The notes below the pieces were generated by a model. It was not told the DNA's origin. It ran no database searches and saw only the letters and a list, made by a program, of their open reading frames with translations. Both the position numbers and the translations under genes were made by a program. Source: Verrucosispora sioxanthis (lineage in GTDB: Bacteria > Actinomycetota > Actinomycetes > Mycobacteriales > Micromonosporaceae). From it: DNA of 64,000 nt. Below are positions 1-8,829 of the stretch, in pieces; positions within the stretch are counted from its first letter, which is position 1; every line of letters begins with the position of its first letter. The stretch spans positions 17,745-81,744 of the forward strand of contig NZ_SAIY01000014.1 in the NCBI RefSeq assembly GCF_010560025.1, in the 5' to 3' direction.

Positions 1-765
1 GCCGGCTTCGGCCACCGGGCCCGGGTGCAGCTGCGCTGGGTGCCCAGCGACGACTGCGTCACCCCGACCGGCGCGGCGGCGGCCCTGGCCGGGGTGGACG
101 GCATCGTCATCCCCGGTGGGTTCGGCGTCCGGGGCATCGAAGGCAAGATCGGCACCGCCCGGTACGCCCGGGAGAACGGCATTCCGCTGCTCGGGCTCTG
201 CCTGGGCCTGCAGTGCATGACCATCGAGGTGGCCCGGCACCTGGCCGGCCTGGACGGGGCCAACTCCCTGGAGTTCGACGCCGAGGCGGTGCACCCGGTC
301 ATCGCCACCATGGCCGACCAGCAGGACATCGTCGCCGGCAAGGGCGACCTGGGCGGCACGATGCGGCTGGGCGCCTACCCGGCGACGCTCACCGAGGGGT
401 CGATCGTCGCCGAGGCGTACGGCAGTACCCAGGTCAGCGAGCGGCACCGGCACCGGTACGAGGTGAACAACGCCTACCGCGACCAGCTCGTCAAGGCCGG
501 GCTGCACATCTCGGGCACCTCGCCGGACGGTCGGCTGGTCGAGTTCGTCGAGCTGGACCGGGACCTGCACCCGTTCTTCGTGGCCACCCAGGCGCATCCG
601 GAACTCAAGAGCCGCCCCACCCGACCGCACCCGCTGTTCGCCGCCTTCGTCCACGCCGCGGTGACGTACTCGCACGCCGACCAGCTCCCGGTCGATCTGG
701 ACGGGGCCACCGCCGAGCGGGCCACCCGCAACGGCGCCGCCACGAAGGCGGCCTCGGCCTCGTGA
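1..765 (+). CDS. pyrG: CTP synthase, C-terminal part (5' end outside window)
   Basis: The frame is open from base 1, so this is the last 254 residues of a larger protein. CTP synthase makes CTP from UTP, ATP and glutamine-derived ammonia in the cytoplasm. What is visible is the class I glutamine amidotransferase domain: an oxyanion strand (GGFGVRG), the nucleophile-elbow cysteine in GLCLGLQ, the motif RHRHRYEVNN typical of PyrG, and a late HPE (QAHPELKSRP) supplying the His-Glu of the triad. The tail after about residue 225 is a short Ala/Thr-rich extension. The Nudix gene follows 70 bp downstream on the same strand. Family identity is very secure; only the synthetase domain is missing from view. 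Confidence 0.97.
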   Translation, partial: AGFGHRARVQLRWVPSDDCVTPTGAAAALAGVDGIVIPGGFGVRGIEGKIGTARYARENGIPLLGLCLGLQCMTIEVARHLAGLDGANSLEFDAEAVHPVIATMADQQDIVAGKGDLGGTMRLGAYPATLTEGSIVAEAYGSTQVSERHRHRYEVNNAYRDQLVKAGLHISGTSPDGRLVEFVELDRDLHPFFVATQAHPELKSRPTRPHPLFAAFVHAAVTYSHADQLPVDLDGATAERATRNGAATKAASAS

Positions 766-835
766 GCGGACGGTCCGCAGGAATCGAAGGGGCGATGAGG
801 GCCGAGGCCGGCGCCGGTGACCCGGTGGTGGGCCG

Positions 836-1441
836 ATGAGCGCCGTCGAGCACCGTTACGAGGTGCGCTCGCGGGAGCTGCGCTACCGCGGCCGGATCTT
901 CGAGGTGGTCACCGAGGAGGTCACCATGCCCGGCGGTGGCACCGCGGCACGTGACCTCGTGCGACACGTCGGCGCGGTGGCGGTGGTGGCACTGGACGAC
1001 GCCGGTCAGGTGGTGTTGATCCGGCAGTACCGCCAGCCGGTCGGCCGGCGCTTGTGGGAGTTGCCGGCCGGGCTGACCGACGTCTCCGGGGAGGACCCGG
1101 CGGTGACGGCGACGCGGGAGCTGGCCGAGGAGGTCGACCTCACCGCCGGCCGGCTCGACGTGCTCGTCGACGTGCACAGTTCGCCCGGGTTCACCGACGA
1201 GCTGGTCCGGGTCTTCCTGGCCCGGGAGCTCGGCGAGGTGCCCGCCGAACAGCGACACGACCGGCACGACGAGGAGGCCGACCTGCAGATCGTCCGGATC
1301 GACCTGGACGAGGCGGTCGGCATGGTGCTGGCCGGTGAGATCAGCAACGGACCGTGCGTGGCCGGGCTGCTCGCCGCCGCCCGAGCCCGCGACGCCGGCT
1401 GGTCGGGATTGCGCCGGGCGGACGCCCCGCTGCCCCGCTGA
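836..1441 (+). CDS. Nudix hydrolase, ADP-ribose pyrophosphatase type
   Basis: A 201-residue protein of the ADP-ribose pyrophosphatase branch of Nudix enzymes, which split ADP-ribose or related nucleotide diphosphates. The Nudix box lies at about residues 80-104 with core RELAEEVDL; the usual glycine after the EE pair is Asp here. The preceding strand QYRQPVGRRLWELPAG is typical of this subgroup (substrate-binding Arg and the PAG turn). The ATG at 836 is the only good start giving the full N-terminal beta-sheet domain. It sits directly after pyrG, an arrangement common in actinobacteria, and is followed by a strong hairpin. The exact substrate cannot be read from sequence. Confidence 0.9.
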   Translation: MSAVEHRYEVRSRELRYRGRIFEVVTEEVTMPGGGTAARDLVRHVGAVAVVALDDAGQVVLIRQYRQPVGRRLWELPAGLTDVSGEDPAVTATRELAEEVDLTAGRLDVLVDVHSSPGFTDELVRVFLARELGEVPAEQRHDRHDEEADLQIVRIDLDEAVGMVLAGEISNGPCVAGLLAAARARDAGWSGLRRADAPLPR

Positions 1442-1501
1442 CCCGGCGCGGTGTGTGCCAGGGCACGAGGTGGGCCGGATCTCGTCAGGCTCGTGGCAAC
1501 G

Positions 1502-1542
1502 GTGTGGGGGGGCCGGGCGGTGCACCGCCCGGCCCCCCACAC
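1502..1542. terminator. Strong GC hairpin between converging genes
   Basis: A near-perfect inverted repeat of about 17 bp per arm (GTGTGGGGG...CCCCCCACAC), with one extra G in the left arm and a very short loop. It lies 60 bp after the Nudix stop and 14 bp before the stop of the converging TM2 gene. It can therefore end transcription from both sides. There is no T-tract, as is usual in high-GC actinomycetes. Confidence 0.75.
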
Positions 1543-1555
1543 GTGGTTTCGTGGA

Positions 1556-1822
1556 TCAGTCGCGCAGCGGCCGGCCCTGGGCGTCGACGCCGCCGTTCAC
1601 CAGGATCAGGATGCCGTCGACCAGGCCCCAGATGCTGCCGATGCCGCAGGTCACCAAGGTGACGATCAGCTGAATGACGCCGGTCTTGGTGTCGCCCATG
1701 TAGAACCGGCCGACGCCGAAGCCGCCCAGCACGATCTGCAGGACGCCCGCGACGACCTTGCTCTTGTCGGAAACGCCCTGGGGTACCCGGGCGGAATGGG
1801 AGGAGTAGTCATGGAGCGACAC
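1556..1822 (-). CDS. TM2 domain membrane protein
   Basis: An 88-residue protein with a basic, polar N-terminus (about 1-22) followed by the TM2 module. The module has one hydrophobic helix (VVAGVLQIVLGGFGVGRFYM), a short polar turn GDTKTG, and a second helix (VIQLIVTLVTCGIGSIWGLVDGILIL). The GGFGxGRFYMG turn and the WGLVDGI segment are diagnostic of the TM2 family (PF05154), found in many actinobacteria. The precise role is unknown. It converges on the pyrG-Nudix unit and is divergent from ald, sharing a 282-bp upstream region with it. Confidence 0.88.
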   Translation of the reverse strand: MSLHDYSSHSARVPQGVSDKSKVVAGVLQIVLGGFGVGRFYMGDTKTGVIQLIVTLVTCGIGSIWGLVDGILILVNGGVDAQGRPLRD

Positions 1823-2104
1823 AATAGTGATCCACTAACGCGCTGTCCGCACCGGTGCGCACCAGATGGGACGATGGTGCCGAACACCGTCCGCACGGCT
1901 GATGTGACATCCACCGCCGGCCCGGGTACTCACACCTGACACATCGTCAACGGCCACAGCGAGCAGGTGTCACAGTGCAGGCTCCGCTGACCTGCGGTCC
2001 CGCCTAGACTGCCGCCGGCGGGACCGGTCGACCGGGGCGGCAATGGGGCCGCCACGGCGCCGCGCAGTCGGGGTGAACGTGCCCCGAAGAGAGGTGTCAG
2101 CATC

Positions 2105-3220
2105 GTGAAGGTCGGCATCCCACGCGAGGTCAAGAACCACGAGTACCGGGTGGCGATCACGCCGGCCGGCGTCAACGAGTTCACCCGCGGCGGTCACCAG
2201 GTCTTCGTCGAGGCCGGCGCCGGGCTCGGGTCGAGCATCACCGACGAGGAGTTCGCCGCCGCCGGTGCCAAGATCCTGGAGAGCGCCGACGAGGTCTGGG
2301 CGGCCGCCGAGCTGGTGCTGAAGGTCAAGGAGCCGGTCGCCGAGGAGTACCACCGGATGCGCGCGGGACAGGTGCTCTTCACCTACCTGCACCTGGCCGC
2401 CTCCCGGGACTGCACCGAGGCGCTGCTCGACCGGAAAATCACCGGCATCGCCTACGAGACCGTGGAACTGCCGGACCGGTCGCTGCCGCTGCTCGCCCCG
2501 ATGTCCGAGGTGGCCGGACGGCTCGCCCCGCAGGTCGGCGCGTTCCACCTGATGCGTACCGGCGGTGGCCGGGGGGTGCTGCCCGGTGGCGTCTCCGGCG
2601 TGTACGCGGCCAAGACCGTGGTCATCGGCGCCGGCGTGTCCGGCATGAACGCCGCCGCGATCGCCCTGGGGCTGCAGTCGGAGGTGCTGCTGCTGGACAA
2701 GAACGTCGGCCGGCTGCGCCAGGCCGACGCCATCTACCGGGGCCACCTGCAGACCGTCGCCTCCAACGCGTACGAGATCGAGCGGGCGGTGCTGGACGCG
2801 GACCTGGTGATCGGGGCGGTGCTGGTGCCCGGCGCGAAGGCGCCGAAACTGATCTCCAACGAGCTGGTCTCCCGGATGAAGCCGGGCAGCGTGCTCGTCG
2901 ACATCGCCATCGACCAGGGCGGCTGCTTCGAGGACTCGCGACCCACCACCCACGCCGACCCGGTCTACCGGGTGCACGAATCGATCTTCTACTGCGTGGC
3001 GAACATGCCCGGTGCGGTGCCGAACACCAGCACCTACGCGCTGACGAACGTCACCCTCCCGTACGCCCTCGAACTGGCCAACCACGGCTGGCGCGAGGCC
3101 GCCCGCCGCGACCCGGCGCTGGCGCTGGGTCTGAACACCCACGACGGACAGGTGGTCTACGGTCCGGTCGCCGAGGCGCACGGCCTGCCCACCCTGCCGT
3201 TGACCGAGGTGCTGGCCTGA
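2105..3220 (+). CDS. ald: Alanine dehydrogenase
   Basis: A 371-residue cytoplasmic enzyme that interconverts L-alanine and pyruvate plus ammonia with NAD(H). The start MKVGIPREVKNHEYRVAITP carries the substrate-binding Arg of the family. Other marks are the catalytic Lys in LKVKEP, His and Asp in the LHLAAS and ATSxxT-type segments, the Rossmann glycine motif IGAGVSGMNAA at about 176-186, and the C-terminal NMPGAVPNTSTYALTN block. Length matches the family (about 370). A GAAGAGAGG-like Shine-Dalgarno precedes the ATG. It overlaps the CTG start of xerD by four bases, so the two are probably translationally coupled. Confidence 0.97.
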   Translation: MKVGIPREVKNHEYRVAITPAGVNEFTRGGHQVFVEAGAGLGSSITDEEFAAAGAKILESADEVWAAAELVLKVKEPVAEEYHRMRAGQVLFTYLHLAASRDCTEALLDRKITGIAYETVELPDRSLPLLAPMSEVAGRLAPQVGAFHLMRTGGGRGVLPGGVSGVYAAKTVVIGAGVSGMNAAAIALGLQSEVLLLDKNVGRLRQADAIYRGHLQTVASNAYEIERAVLDADLVIGAVLVPGAKAPKLISNELVSRMKPGSVLVDIAIDQGGCFEDSRPTTHADPVYRVHESIFYCVANMPGAVPNTSTYALTNVTLPYALELANHGWREAARRDPALALGLNTHDGQVVYGPVAEAHGLPTLPLTEVLA

Positions 3221-4218
3221 CCGGCGAGCGGCCGACCCCGGACGGGGCCGGTGGGGGCGAGCAGCCCGCGCCGGCCCTGCGCCGTGCCGTCCGCGGCTAC
3301 CTCGACCACCTCACCGTCGAACGTGGACTTGCCGCGAACACGCTCGCCTCGTACCGCCGGGATCTGGACCGCTACCTCGGCTCGCTGGCCGCCGCCGGGG
3401 TGACCGACCTGTCGGCCGTCTCCGCCGAGGAGATCGAACGTCACCTGGCCCGGCTGCGTGCCAGTGCCGACGGACACCCGCCCCTCGCGGTCTCCTCGGC
3501 GGCCCGCGCCGCCAGCGCGGTTCGCGGACTGCACCGGTTCGCGCTACGCGAGGGCCTGACCGGCGCCGACCCGAGCCGCGACGTACGGCCTCCCGCCGCA
3601 TCCCGCCGGCTGCCCCGGGCGCTACCGCTCGACGACGTGGTCGCGCTGCTGGAGACCGCCGGACCGGTCGACGCGGCCGGGGACACCGCGCCGCTGGCGC
3701 TGCGCGACCGGGCGCTGCTGGAGTTCCTGTACGGCACCGGGGCGCGGATCTCCGAGGCCGTGGGCGCCGCGGTGGACGATGTGGACCTCGACGACGGGGT
3801 GACCGTGCTGCGCGGCAAGGGCGGCCGGACCCGTCTCGTGCCGATCGGCGGATACGCGCTGCGGGCCCTCGGTGCGTACCTGGTGCGTGCCCGACCGGGG
3901 TTGGCCGCCGCCGGCCGGGGCACCCCGGCGATCTTCCTCAACGCCCGGGGTGGGCCGCTCACCCGGCAGGGTGCCTGGGGCATCCTGCGCCGCGCCGCGC
4001 AGCGGGCGGGACTGACCGTCGACGGCCCCCGGGCCGTGTCGCCGCACACGTTGCGCCACTCGTACGCCACCCACCTGCTCGACGGTGGGGCCGACGTGCG
4101 GGTGGTGCAGGAACTGCTCGGTCACGCCTCGGTCACCACCACCCAGGTCTACACCCTGGTGACCGTCGAACGGCTGCGTGAGGTCTACGCCACCGCCCAT
4201 CCCCGCGCGCTGCACTGA
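3217..4218 (+). CDS. xerD: Site-specific tyrosine recombinase XerD, CTG start
   Basis: A 333-residue recombinase of the XerC/XerD type that resolves chromosome dimers at dif. The N-terminal core-binding domain (YLDHLTVERGLAANTLASYR) is followed by the catalytic domain with Arg in GTGARISEA, Lys in RGKGGRTR, HTLRHSYATHLLDGG (His and Arg), LGHASVTTTQ and the Tyr nucleophile in VYTLV. The first ATG/GTG in this frame is GTG 3400, which would delete half of the core-binding domain. CTG 3217 lies in a CTGA overlap with the ald stop, six bases after a GAGGT Shine-Dalgarno (3206-3210), so it is chosen here. Neighbours parA, scpA and scpB fit chromosome maintenance. Confidence 0.9.
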   Translation: MTGERPTPDGAGGGEQPAPALRRAVRGYLDHLTVERGLAANTLASYRRDLDRYLGSLAAAGVTDLSAVSAEEIERHLARLRASADGHPPLAVSSAARAASAVRGLHRFALREGLTGADPSRDVRPPAASRRLPRALPLDDVVALLETAGPVDAAGDTAPLALRDRALLEFLYGTGARISEAVGAAVDDVDLDDGVTVLRGKGGRTRLVPIGGYALRALGAYLVRARPGLAAAGRGTPAIFLNARGGPLTRQGAWGILRRAAQRAGLTVDGPRAVSPHTLRHSYATHLLDGGADVRVVQELLGHASVTTTQVYTLVTVERLREVYATAHPRALH

Positions 4219-4478
4219 CCGCCGCCGCCCCGCCATGGGTCGACGGTGCGGTGGCAGTCCACCGCTCCCGCCGTGGACCGCGCGTCGGCGGGCTGACCTG
4301 CCGGTGGCCGGTGCCGCCGCCCGACACGCCGAGCGGGTGCCGAACGCCCTGCTGGCCGGTGGCGTACAGTCGGCATGGCGCGGCCCTCGCGGCGAGTGGA
4401 CCGGGGTGCGCAGCGGCGCCGCGAAGGACGTCGGGCGGCTCCGATGCCGCACGGTCGCCGGGAGGGGGCAACGAGGAC

Positions 4479-5402
4479 ATGGCTGGCAACGGTGACCGTG
4501 CCGAGACCTGGACGTCGGAGCTCCGCGAGCAGCAGAACGCCCTCGGCTCGGATCTGGGCCCGGCGGACCCGGCCGCCTACACCATGCGTAAGCCGATCCC
4601 CGAGCCGATGCCCACCGACCGGCACGGGCCGGCCCGGATCATCGCGATGGCCAACCAGAAGGGCGGGGTCGGCAAGACCACCACGACGATCAACCTCGGT
4701 GCCGCGCTGGCCGAGTACGGCCGCAAGGTGCTGCTTGTGGACTTCGACCCGCAGGGTGCCCTCTCCGTCGGGCTGGGCGTCAACCCGCACAACCTGGACC
4801 TGTCGGTGTACAACCTGCTCATGCAGGACGACGTCACCGCCGACGACGTGCTCATCAAGACCGACGTGGCCGGGCTGCACCTGCTGCCGGCCAACATCGA
4901 CCTCTCCGCCGCCGAGATCCAACTGGTCAACGAGGTCGCCCGCGAGATGGCCCTGGCCCGGGTGCTCAAGAGCATCCGCAAGGAGTACGACTACATCCTG
5001 ATCGACTGCCAGCCGTCACTCGGTCTGCTGGCGATCAACGCGTTGACCGTCGCGCACGGCGTGCTCATCCCGCTGGAGTGCGAGTTCTTCAGCCTGCGCG
5101 GGGTGGCGCTGCTGCTGGACACCATCGACAAGGTCCGCGAGCGGCTCAACTTCGACCTGGAACTCGAGGGCATCCTCGCCACCATGTACGACAGCCGCAC
5201 CACCCACTGCCGTCAGGTGCTCCAGCGGGTGGTGGAGGCGTTCGGCGACAAGGTCTACCAGACCGTGATCACCAAGACCGTGAAGTTCCCCGAGTCCACC
5301 GTCGCCGGCTCACCCATCACCACGCTCGACCCGGCCTCCTCGGGGGCTCGCAACTACCGTCAGCTGGCCCGTGAGGTGATCGCCGCGCAGGCCGAGCGGT
5401 AG
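4479..5402 (+). CDS. ParA/Soj-family partition ATPase
   Basis: A 307-residue cytoplasmic P-loop ATPase of the ParA/MinD group. An unstructured leader of about 52 residues precedes the deviant Walker A box KGGVGKTTT (61-69, with the signature Lys), Walker A' DFDPQGAL, and Walker B in YDYILIDCQPSLG. The ATG at 4479 follows GGGAGGGGG about 10 bases upstream. It is not beside a parB gene. In actinobacteria a ParA at this position stands next to scpA and scpB, as here, and is thought to act in chromosome organisation together with the SMC complex. The family call is certain; the role is inferred from context. Confidence 0.93.
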   Translation: MAGNGDRAETWTSELREQQNALGSDLGPADPAAYTMRKPIPEPMPTDRHGPARIIAMANQKGGVGKTTTTINLGAALAEYGRKVLLVDFDPQGALSVGLGVNPHNLDLSVYNLLMQDDVTADDVLIKTDVAGLHLLPANIDLSAAEIQLVNEVAREMALARVLKSIRKEYDYILIDCQPSLGLLAINALTVAHGVLIPLECEFFSLRGVALLLDTIDKVRERLNFDLELEGILATMYDSRTTHCRQVLQRVVEAFGDKVYQTVITKTVKFPESTVAGSPITTLDPASSGARNYRQLAREVIAAQAER

Positions 5403-5418
5403 GAGGCGCTGAACCGAG

Positions 5419-6408
5419 GTGTCCCGACCGTGGACTACCGTCGTCGGCGTGAGCGCCCCGCCCCTCGACCCGACCGCCCCGGCGGCACCGCAGCCCGTGG
5501 TGGCTGACCCACCCGCGCCGGCGGACGCGACCGGGTTCACCGTGCGGCTGGCCAACTTCACCGGCCCGTTCGACCTGCTGCTGCAACTGATCGGCAAACA
5601 CAAGCTCGACGTCACCGAGGTCGCCCTGCACCAGGTGACCGACGAGTTCATCGCCTACATCCGGGCCATGGGCGACGACTGGGACCTGGACGAGGCGAGC
5701 GAGTTCCTGCTGGTCGCCGCGACCCTGCTCGACCTGAAGGCCGCCCGGTTGCTGCCCGCCGCCGAGGTCGAGGACCCGGAGGACCTGGCCCTGCTGGAGG
5801 CGCGGGACCTGCTCTTCGCCCGGTTGTTGCAGTACAAGGCCTACAAGGAGGCGGCGGCGCACATCGCCGCGTTGGAGGAGGTCGGCGGTCGCCGCTACCC
5901 CCGGGCCGTCAGCCTCGAAGCCCGCTACGCCGACGCCCTGCCCGACCTGGTGCTGGGGATCGGCCCGCAACGGCTGCTCAAGCTGGCGGTACGGGCGATG
6001 ACCCCGAGACCGGTACCCGAGGTGTCCGTCGCCCACGTGCACATGGTCCGGGTCAGTGTCCGGGAGCACGCCGACATCATCGCCGAACGGCTGCGCCGGG
6101 CCGGCACCGCCAGCTTCTCGCTGCTCTGTGCCGACTGCGAGGCCACCCTCGAGGTGGTGGCCCGGTTCCTCGCCCTGCTGGAGCTGTACCGGCAGGGCGT
6201 GGTGGCCTTCGTTCAGGAGCAGGCGCTCGAGGAGTTGACCGTCCGCTGGACGGGTCCGGCCGACGGCGGCCCGGCGCTGGCCATCGACGAGTACGCCGGC
6301 ACCCCACCCGAGCCTGCCACCGCGGCGGGTGCTGACGATGGTGGTGTCGGGGCTGCTGGAGTCGGCGAGACTGACCCGACGGGAACGACCGAGGAGCGAG
6401 CTGGATGA
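5419..6408 (+). CDS. scpA: Segregation and condensation protein A (SMC kleisin)
   Basis: A 329-residue kleisin subunit that bridges the SMC heads with ScpB in the bacterial condensin. The family N-terminus is visible as FTVRLANFTGPFDLLLQLIGKHKLDVTEVAL at about 34-64 (starting after a Pro/Ala-rich leader), followed by DEASEFLLVAATLLDLKAARLLP. The C-terminal winged helix is SLLCADCEATLEVVARFLALLELYRQGVV. GTG 5419 is used here; GTG 5449 (319 residues) is an equally good start. Its last codon overlaps the scpB ATG (ATGA), as expected for co-translated complex partners. Confidence 0.95.
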   Translation: MSRPWTTVVGVSAPPLDPTAPAAPQPVVADPPAPADATGFTVRLANFTGPFDLLLQLIGKHKLDVTEVALHQVTDEFIAYIRAMGDDWDLDEASEFLLVAATLLDLKAARLLPAAEVEDPEDLALLEARDLLFARLLQYKAYKEAAAHIAALEEVGGRRYPRAVSLEARYADALPDLVLGIGPQRLLKLAVRAMTPRPVPEVSVAHVHMVRVSVREHADIIAERLRRAGTASFSLLCADCEATLEVVARFLALLELYRQGVVAFVQEQALEELTVRWTGPADGGPALAIDEYAGTPPEPATAAGADDGGVGAAGVGETDPTGTTEERAG

Positions 6409-7244
6409 GCAACGACGAGCGGCCGGATTCCCTGGCCGAGCAGGCCGCCGCCTGGGTGCCGCCGTGGCAGCGCCCCGCCCCAGCCCCAGCAGAGGACGCC
6501 ACCCCACCCGCCACTGCGGTAGGCGCTGCGGATCTTGGTGCGCAGGTGCCCCTCCAGGGGCCGCTCCCGGCCAAGATCGAGGTGGTGGAGGAGCGGGGCG
6601 GGGGAGGGGAGGATGGCGCGGCGGGAGGCGTTCCGGGCTCGGGGCGGAAGCGGTCGGGGCCGCGGGGGCGGTCGGTGCCGGAGCCGGCGGCGGAACTCGA
6701 CGACGCGGAGTTGCGCGGCGCACTGGAGGCGATCCTGCTGGTGGTCGACGAACCGGTGAGCGAGCTGGTCCTCGCCCAGGTGCTTGAGCAGCCCGCCGAG
6801 CGGATCGGCCCGATGCTGGACGAGATCGCCGCCGGCTTCACCGCCGCCGGTCACGGGTTCGAGCTGCGCCGGGCGGCGGGCGGATGGCGGCTGTACACCC
6901 GGCCGGAATACGCCACCTACGTCGAGCGGTTCGTGCTCGACGGGCAGTCGGTGCGACTGACCCAGGCCGCGCTGGAGACCCTGGCGGTGGTGGCGTACAA
7001 GCAGCCGGTGACCCGGTCGCGCATCTCCGCCATCCGCGGTGTCAACTGCGACGGGGTGATCCGTACCCTGGTCACTCGCGGGCTGGTCGAGGAGTGCGGC
7101 ACCGAGTCCGACAGCGGCGCCCACCTGTACCGCACGAGCACCCTGTTCCTGGAGAAGCTCGGCCTGAACAGCCTCGACGACCTGCCGCCCCTGGCCCCGT
7201 TCCTGCCCGACGACGTGGAAGAGCTTGCCGATGCCGCGCGATGA
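6405..7244 (+). CDS. scpB: Segregation and condensation protein B
   Basis: A 279-residue partner of ScpA in the SMC condensin complex. A long low-complexity Pro/Gly/Ala leader (about 1-95) is followed by the two winged-helix domains starting at AELDDAELRGALEAILLVVD. Diagnostic blocks are GWRLYTRPEYATYVERFV, LTQAALETLAVVAYKQPVTRSRISAIRGVNCDGVIRTL (winged helix) and LYRTSTLFLEKLGLNSLDDLPPL. It overlaps scpA by 4 bp upstream and the pseudouridine synthase by 14 bp downstream. The unusually long disordered N-terminus is common in actinomycete homologues. Confidence 0.95.
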   Translation: MSNDERPDSLAEQAAAWVPPWQRPAPAPAEDATPPATAVGAADLGAQVPLQGPLPAKIEVVEERGGGGEDGAAGGVPGSGRKRSGPRGRSVPEPAAELDDAELRGALEAILLVVDEPVSELVLAQVLEQPAERIGPMLDEIAAGFTAAGHGFELRRAAGGWRLYTRPEYATYVERFVLDGQSVRLTQAALETLAVVAYKQPVTRSRISAIRGVNCDGVIRTLVTRGLVEECGTESDSGAHLYRTSTLFLEKLGLNSLDDLPPLAPFLPDDVEELADAAR

Positions 7245-8001
7245 CCGCACCCCCCGCCCCGACGCCCCGGTCTACACCGGCCCGGAACGCCTGCAGAAGG
7301 TGCTCGCCGCCGCCGGCGTCGGCTCCCGGCGGGCCTGCGAGGACCTGATCTTCCGTCGGCGGGTGACGGTCGACGGGCGGGTGGCGCAGCTCGGCGACAA
7401 GGTCGACCCGACCACGGCGGTCATCCACGTCGACGGCGAGCGGCTGGCGGCCGACACCCGACTGGTGTACCTGGCGATGAACAAGCCACGCGGGGTGGTC
7501 TCCACCATGGCGGACGAGAAGGGACGTACCGCGCTCGTCGACTTTCTCGGCAACCGGGTCGAACAGCGCGTCTACCACGTCGGGCGGCTCGACGCCGACA
7601 GTGAGGGCCTGCTGCTGCTCACCAACGACGGCCACCTGGCGCACCGGCTGACGCATCCCTCCTACGGGGTGCCGAAAACCTACCTGTGTGAGGTCTCCGG
7701 CCCGATCCCGCGCAACCTGGGCAAGCGGTTGGCGGCCGGGATCGAGCTGGAGGACGGCCCGGTGACCGTCGACGCCTTCCGGGTGGTGGACAGTCTAGGG
7801 CGTACCGCCCAGGTCGAGCTGACCCTGCACGAAGGCCGCAAACACATCGTACGGCGGCTGCTCGCGGAGGTCGGCCACCCGGTGAGCCGGCTGGTGCGTA
7901 CCTCCATCGGGCCGATCCGGCTCGGCGACCTGCGTGCCGGGCGGACTCGGAGGCTGACCAACGCGGAGGTCGCCGCCCTGTTCAAGGCCGTGGGTGACTG
8001 A
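7231..8001 (+). CDS. rRNA pseudouridine synthase, RsuA/RluB family
   Basis: A 256-residue enzyme isomerising a uridine in ribosomal RNA. An N-terminal S4 RNA-binding domain (RLQKVLAAAGVGSRRACEDLI, about 20-40) is followed by the catalytic domain with its Asp in HVGRLDADSEGLLLLTNDG and the block LTLHEGRKHIVRRLLAEVGHPV. ATG 7231 is chosen because GGAAGAG precedes it at good distance; TTG 7225 is an alternative two codons earlier. It overlaps the end of scpB, so it belongs to the parA-scpA-scpB unit. Which rRNA position is modified cannot be told from sequence; the RluB-like 23S activity is the usual assignment. Confidence 0.93.
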   Translation: MPRDDRTPRPDAPVYTGPERLQKVLAAAGVGSRRACEDLIFRRRVTVDGRVAQLGDKVDPTTAVIHVDGERLAADTRLVYLAMNKPRGVVSTMADEKGRTALVDFLGNRVEQRVYHVGRLDADSEGLLLLTNDGHLAHRLTHPSYGVPKTYLCEVSGPIPRNLGKRLAAGIELEDGPVTVDAFRVVDSLGRTAQVELTLHEGRKHIVRRLLAEVGHPVSRLVRTSIGPIRLGDLRAGRTRRLTNAEVAALFKAVGD

Positions 8002-8148
8002 GGCGGCGGTCGCGGGTACGGCTGCGGGTAGGCTGCCTGACGGCCCGGCCGGTGGCGCGCCACGACGCCGGGCATCATTGGACATGTGTGGTCAACCGCT
8101 CGCGGTCGTCGCCGACGGATCGTGAGGTACGGGCTGAGGAGGACGACG

Positions 8149-8829
8149 GTGGAGGAAAACGTGCCGGCCGGACGCTGCGTGGTCGCTGTGGACGGGCCGT
8201 CCGGTTCGGGTAAGTCCACCGTCTCCCGACGGCTCGCCACGAGCCTCGGCGGGCGTTACCTTGACACGGGTGCGATGTACCGGGCGATCACCTGGGCGGT
8301 GCTGCGCTCCGGCGTCGACCTGACCGACACGCAGGCGGTGGCGAAGGTCGCCGGCGAGGTGGACCTGCGCATCGGCACCGACCCCACGGGGTACGGCGTG
8401 ACTGTCGACGGGGTGAACGTCGAGACCGACATCCGCGGCCCCGAGGTGACCGCCGCCGTCTCGTCGGTGGCCGCAGTGCCGGCGGTCCGGGCGCTGCTGG
8501 TGGCCCGTCAACGCGACATGATCACCAAGGCGGGCCGGATCGTGGTCGAGGGTCGGGACATCGGTTCCGTGGTGGCCCCCGACGCCGACCTGAAGGTGTA
8601 CCTGACCGCTTCGGCGGCGGCACGTGCCGCGCGACGCAGCGCCGAGAACGCCTCCGATGTCGCGGCCACCGCCGCCGACCTGGCCCGACGCGACCAGCTG
8701 GACTCGACCCGCAAGGCCGATCCGCTGGCCCAGGCGCCGGACGCGGTGGTCCTGGACACCACCGAGCTGGGCATCGACGAGGTCGTGACGCGGCTGCGGG
8801 CACTACTTACCGATCGGTCAGTGGCGTGA
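8149..8829 (+). CDS. cmk: Cytidylate kinase
   Basis: A 226-residue (d)CMP kinase that supplies CDP/dCDP in the cytoplasm. The P-loop GPSGSGKSTVSRRLA lies near residue 15, followed by RYLDTGAMYRAITW, and the substrate-binding VVEGRDIGSVV (Arg/Asp). The LID region carries repeated Arg/Lys (AARAARRSAENASD, RDQLDSTRKADPL). GTG 8149 is selected because GAGGAGG (8136-8142) stands seven bases upstream; an in-frame GTG at 8086 would add 21 unconserved residues. It overlaps der by the four bases GTGA. Confidence 0.96.
   Translation: MEENVPAGRCVVAVDGPSGSGKSTVSRRLATSLGGRYLDTGAMYRAITWAVLRSGVDLTDTQAVAKVAGEVDLRIGTDPTGYGVTVDGVNVETDIRGPEVTAAVSSVAAVPAVRALLVARQRDMITKAGRIVVEGRDIGSVVAPDADLKVYLTASAAARAARRSAENASDVAATAADLARRDQLDSTRKADPLAQAPDAVVLDTTELGIDEVVTRLRALLTDRSVA

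Noticed and set aside
1931..1976. Inverted CACCTGACAC/CAGGTGTCAC upstream of ald as a regulator site
   Set aside because: Imperfect, with no matching second example in the window; not enough to call an operator.
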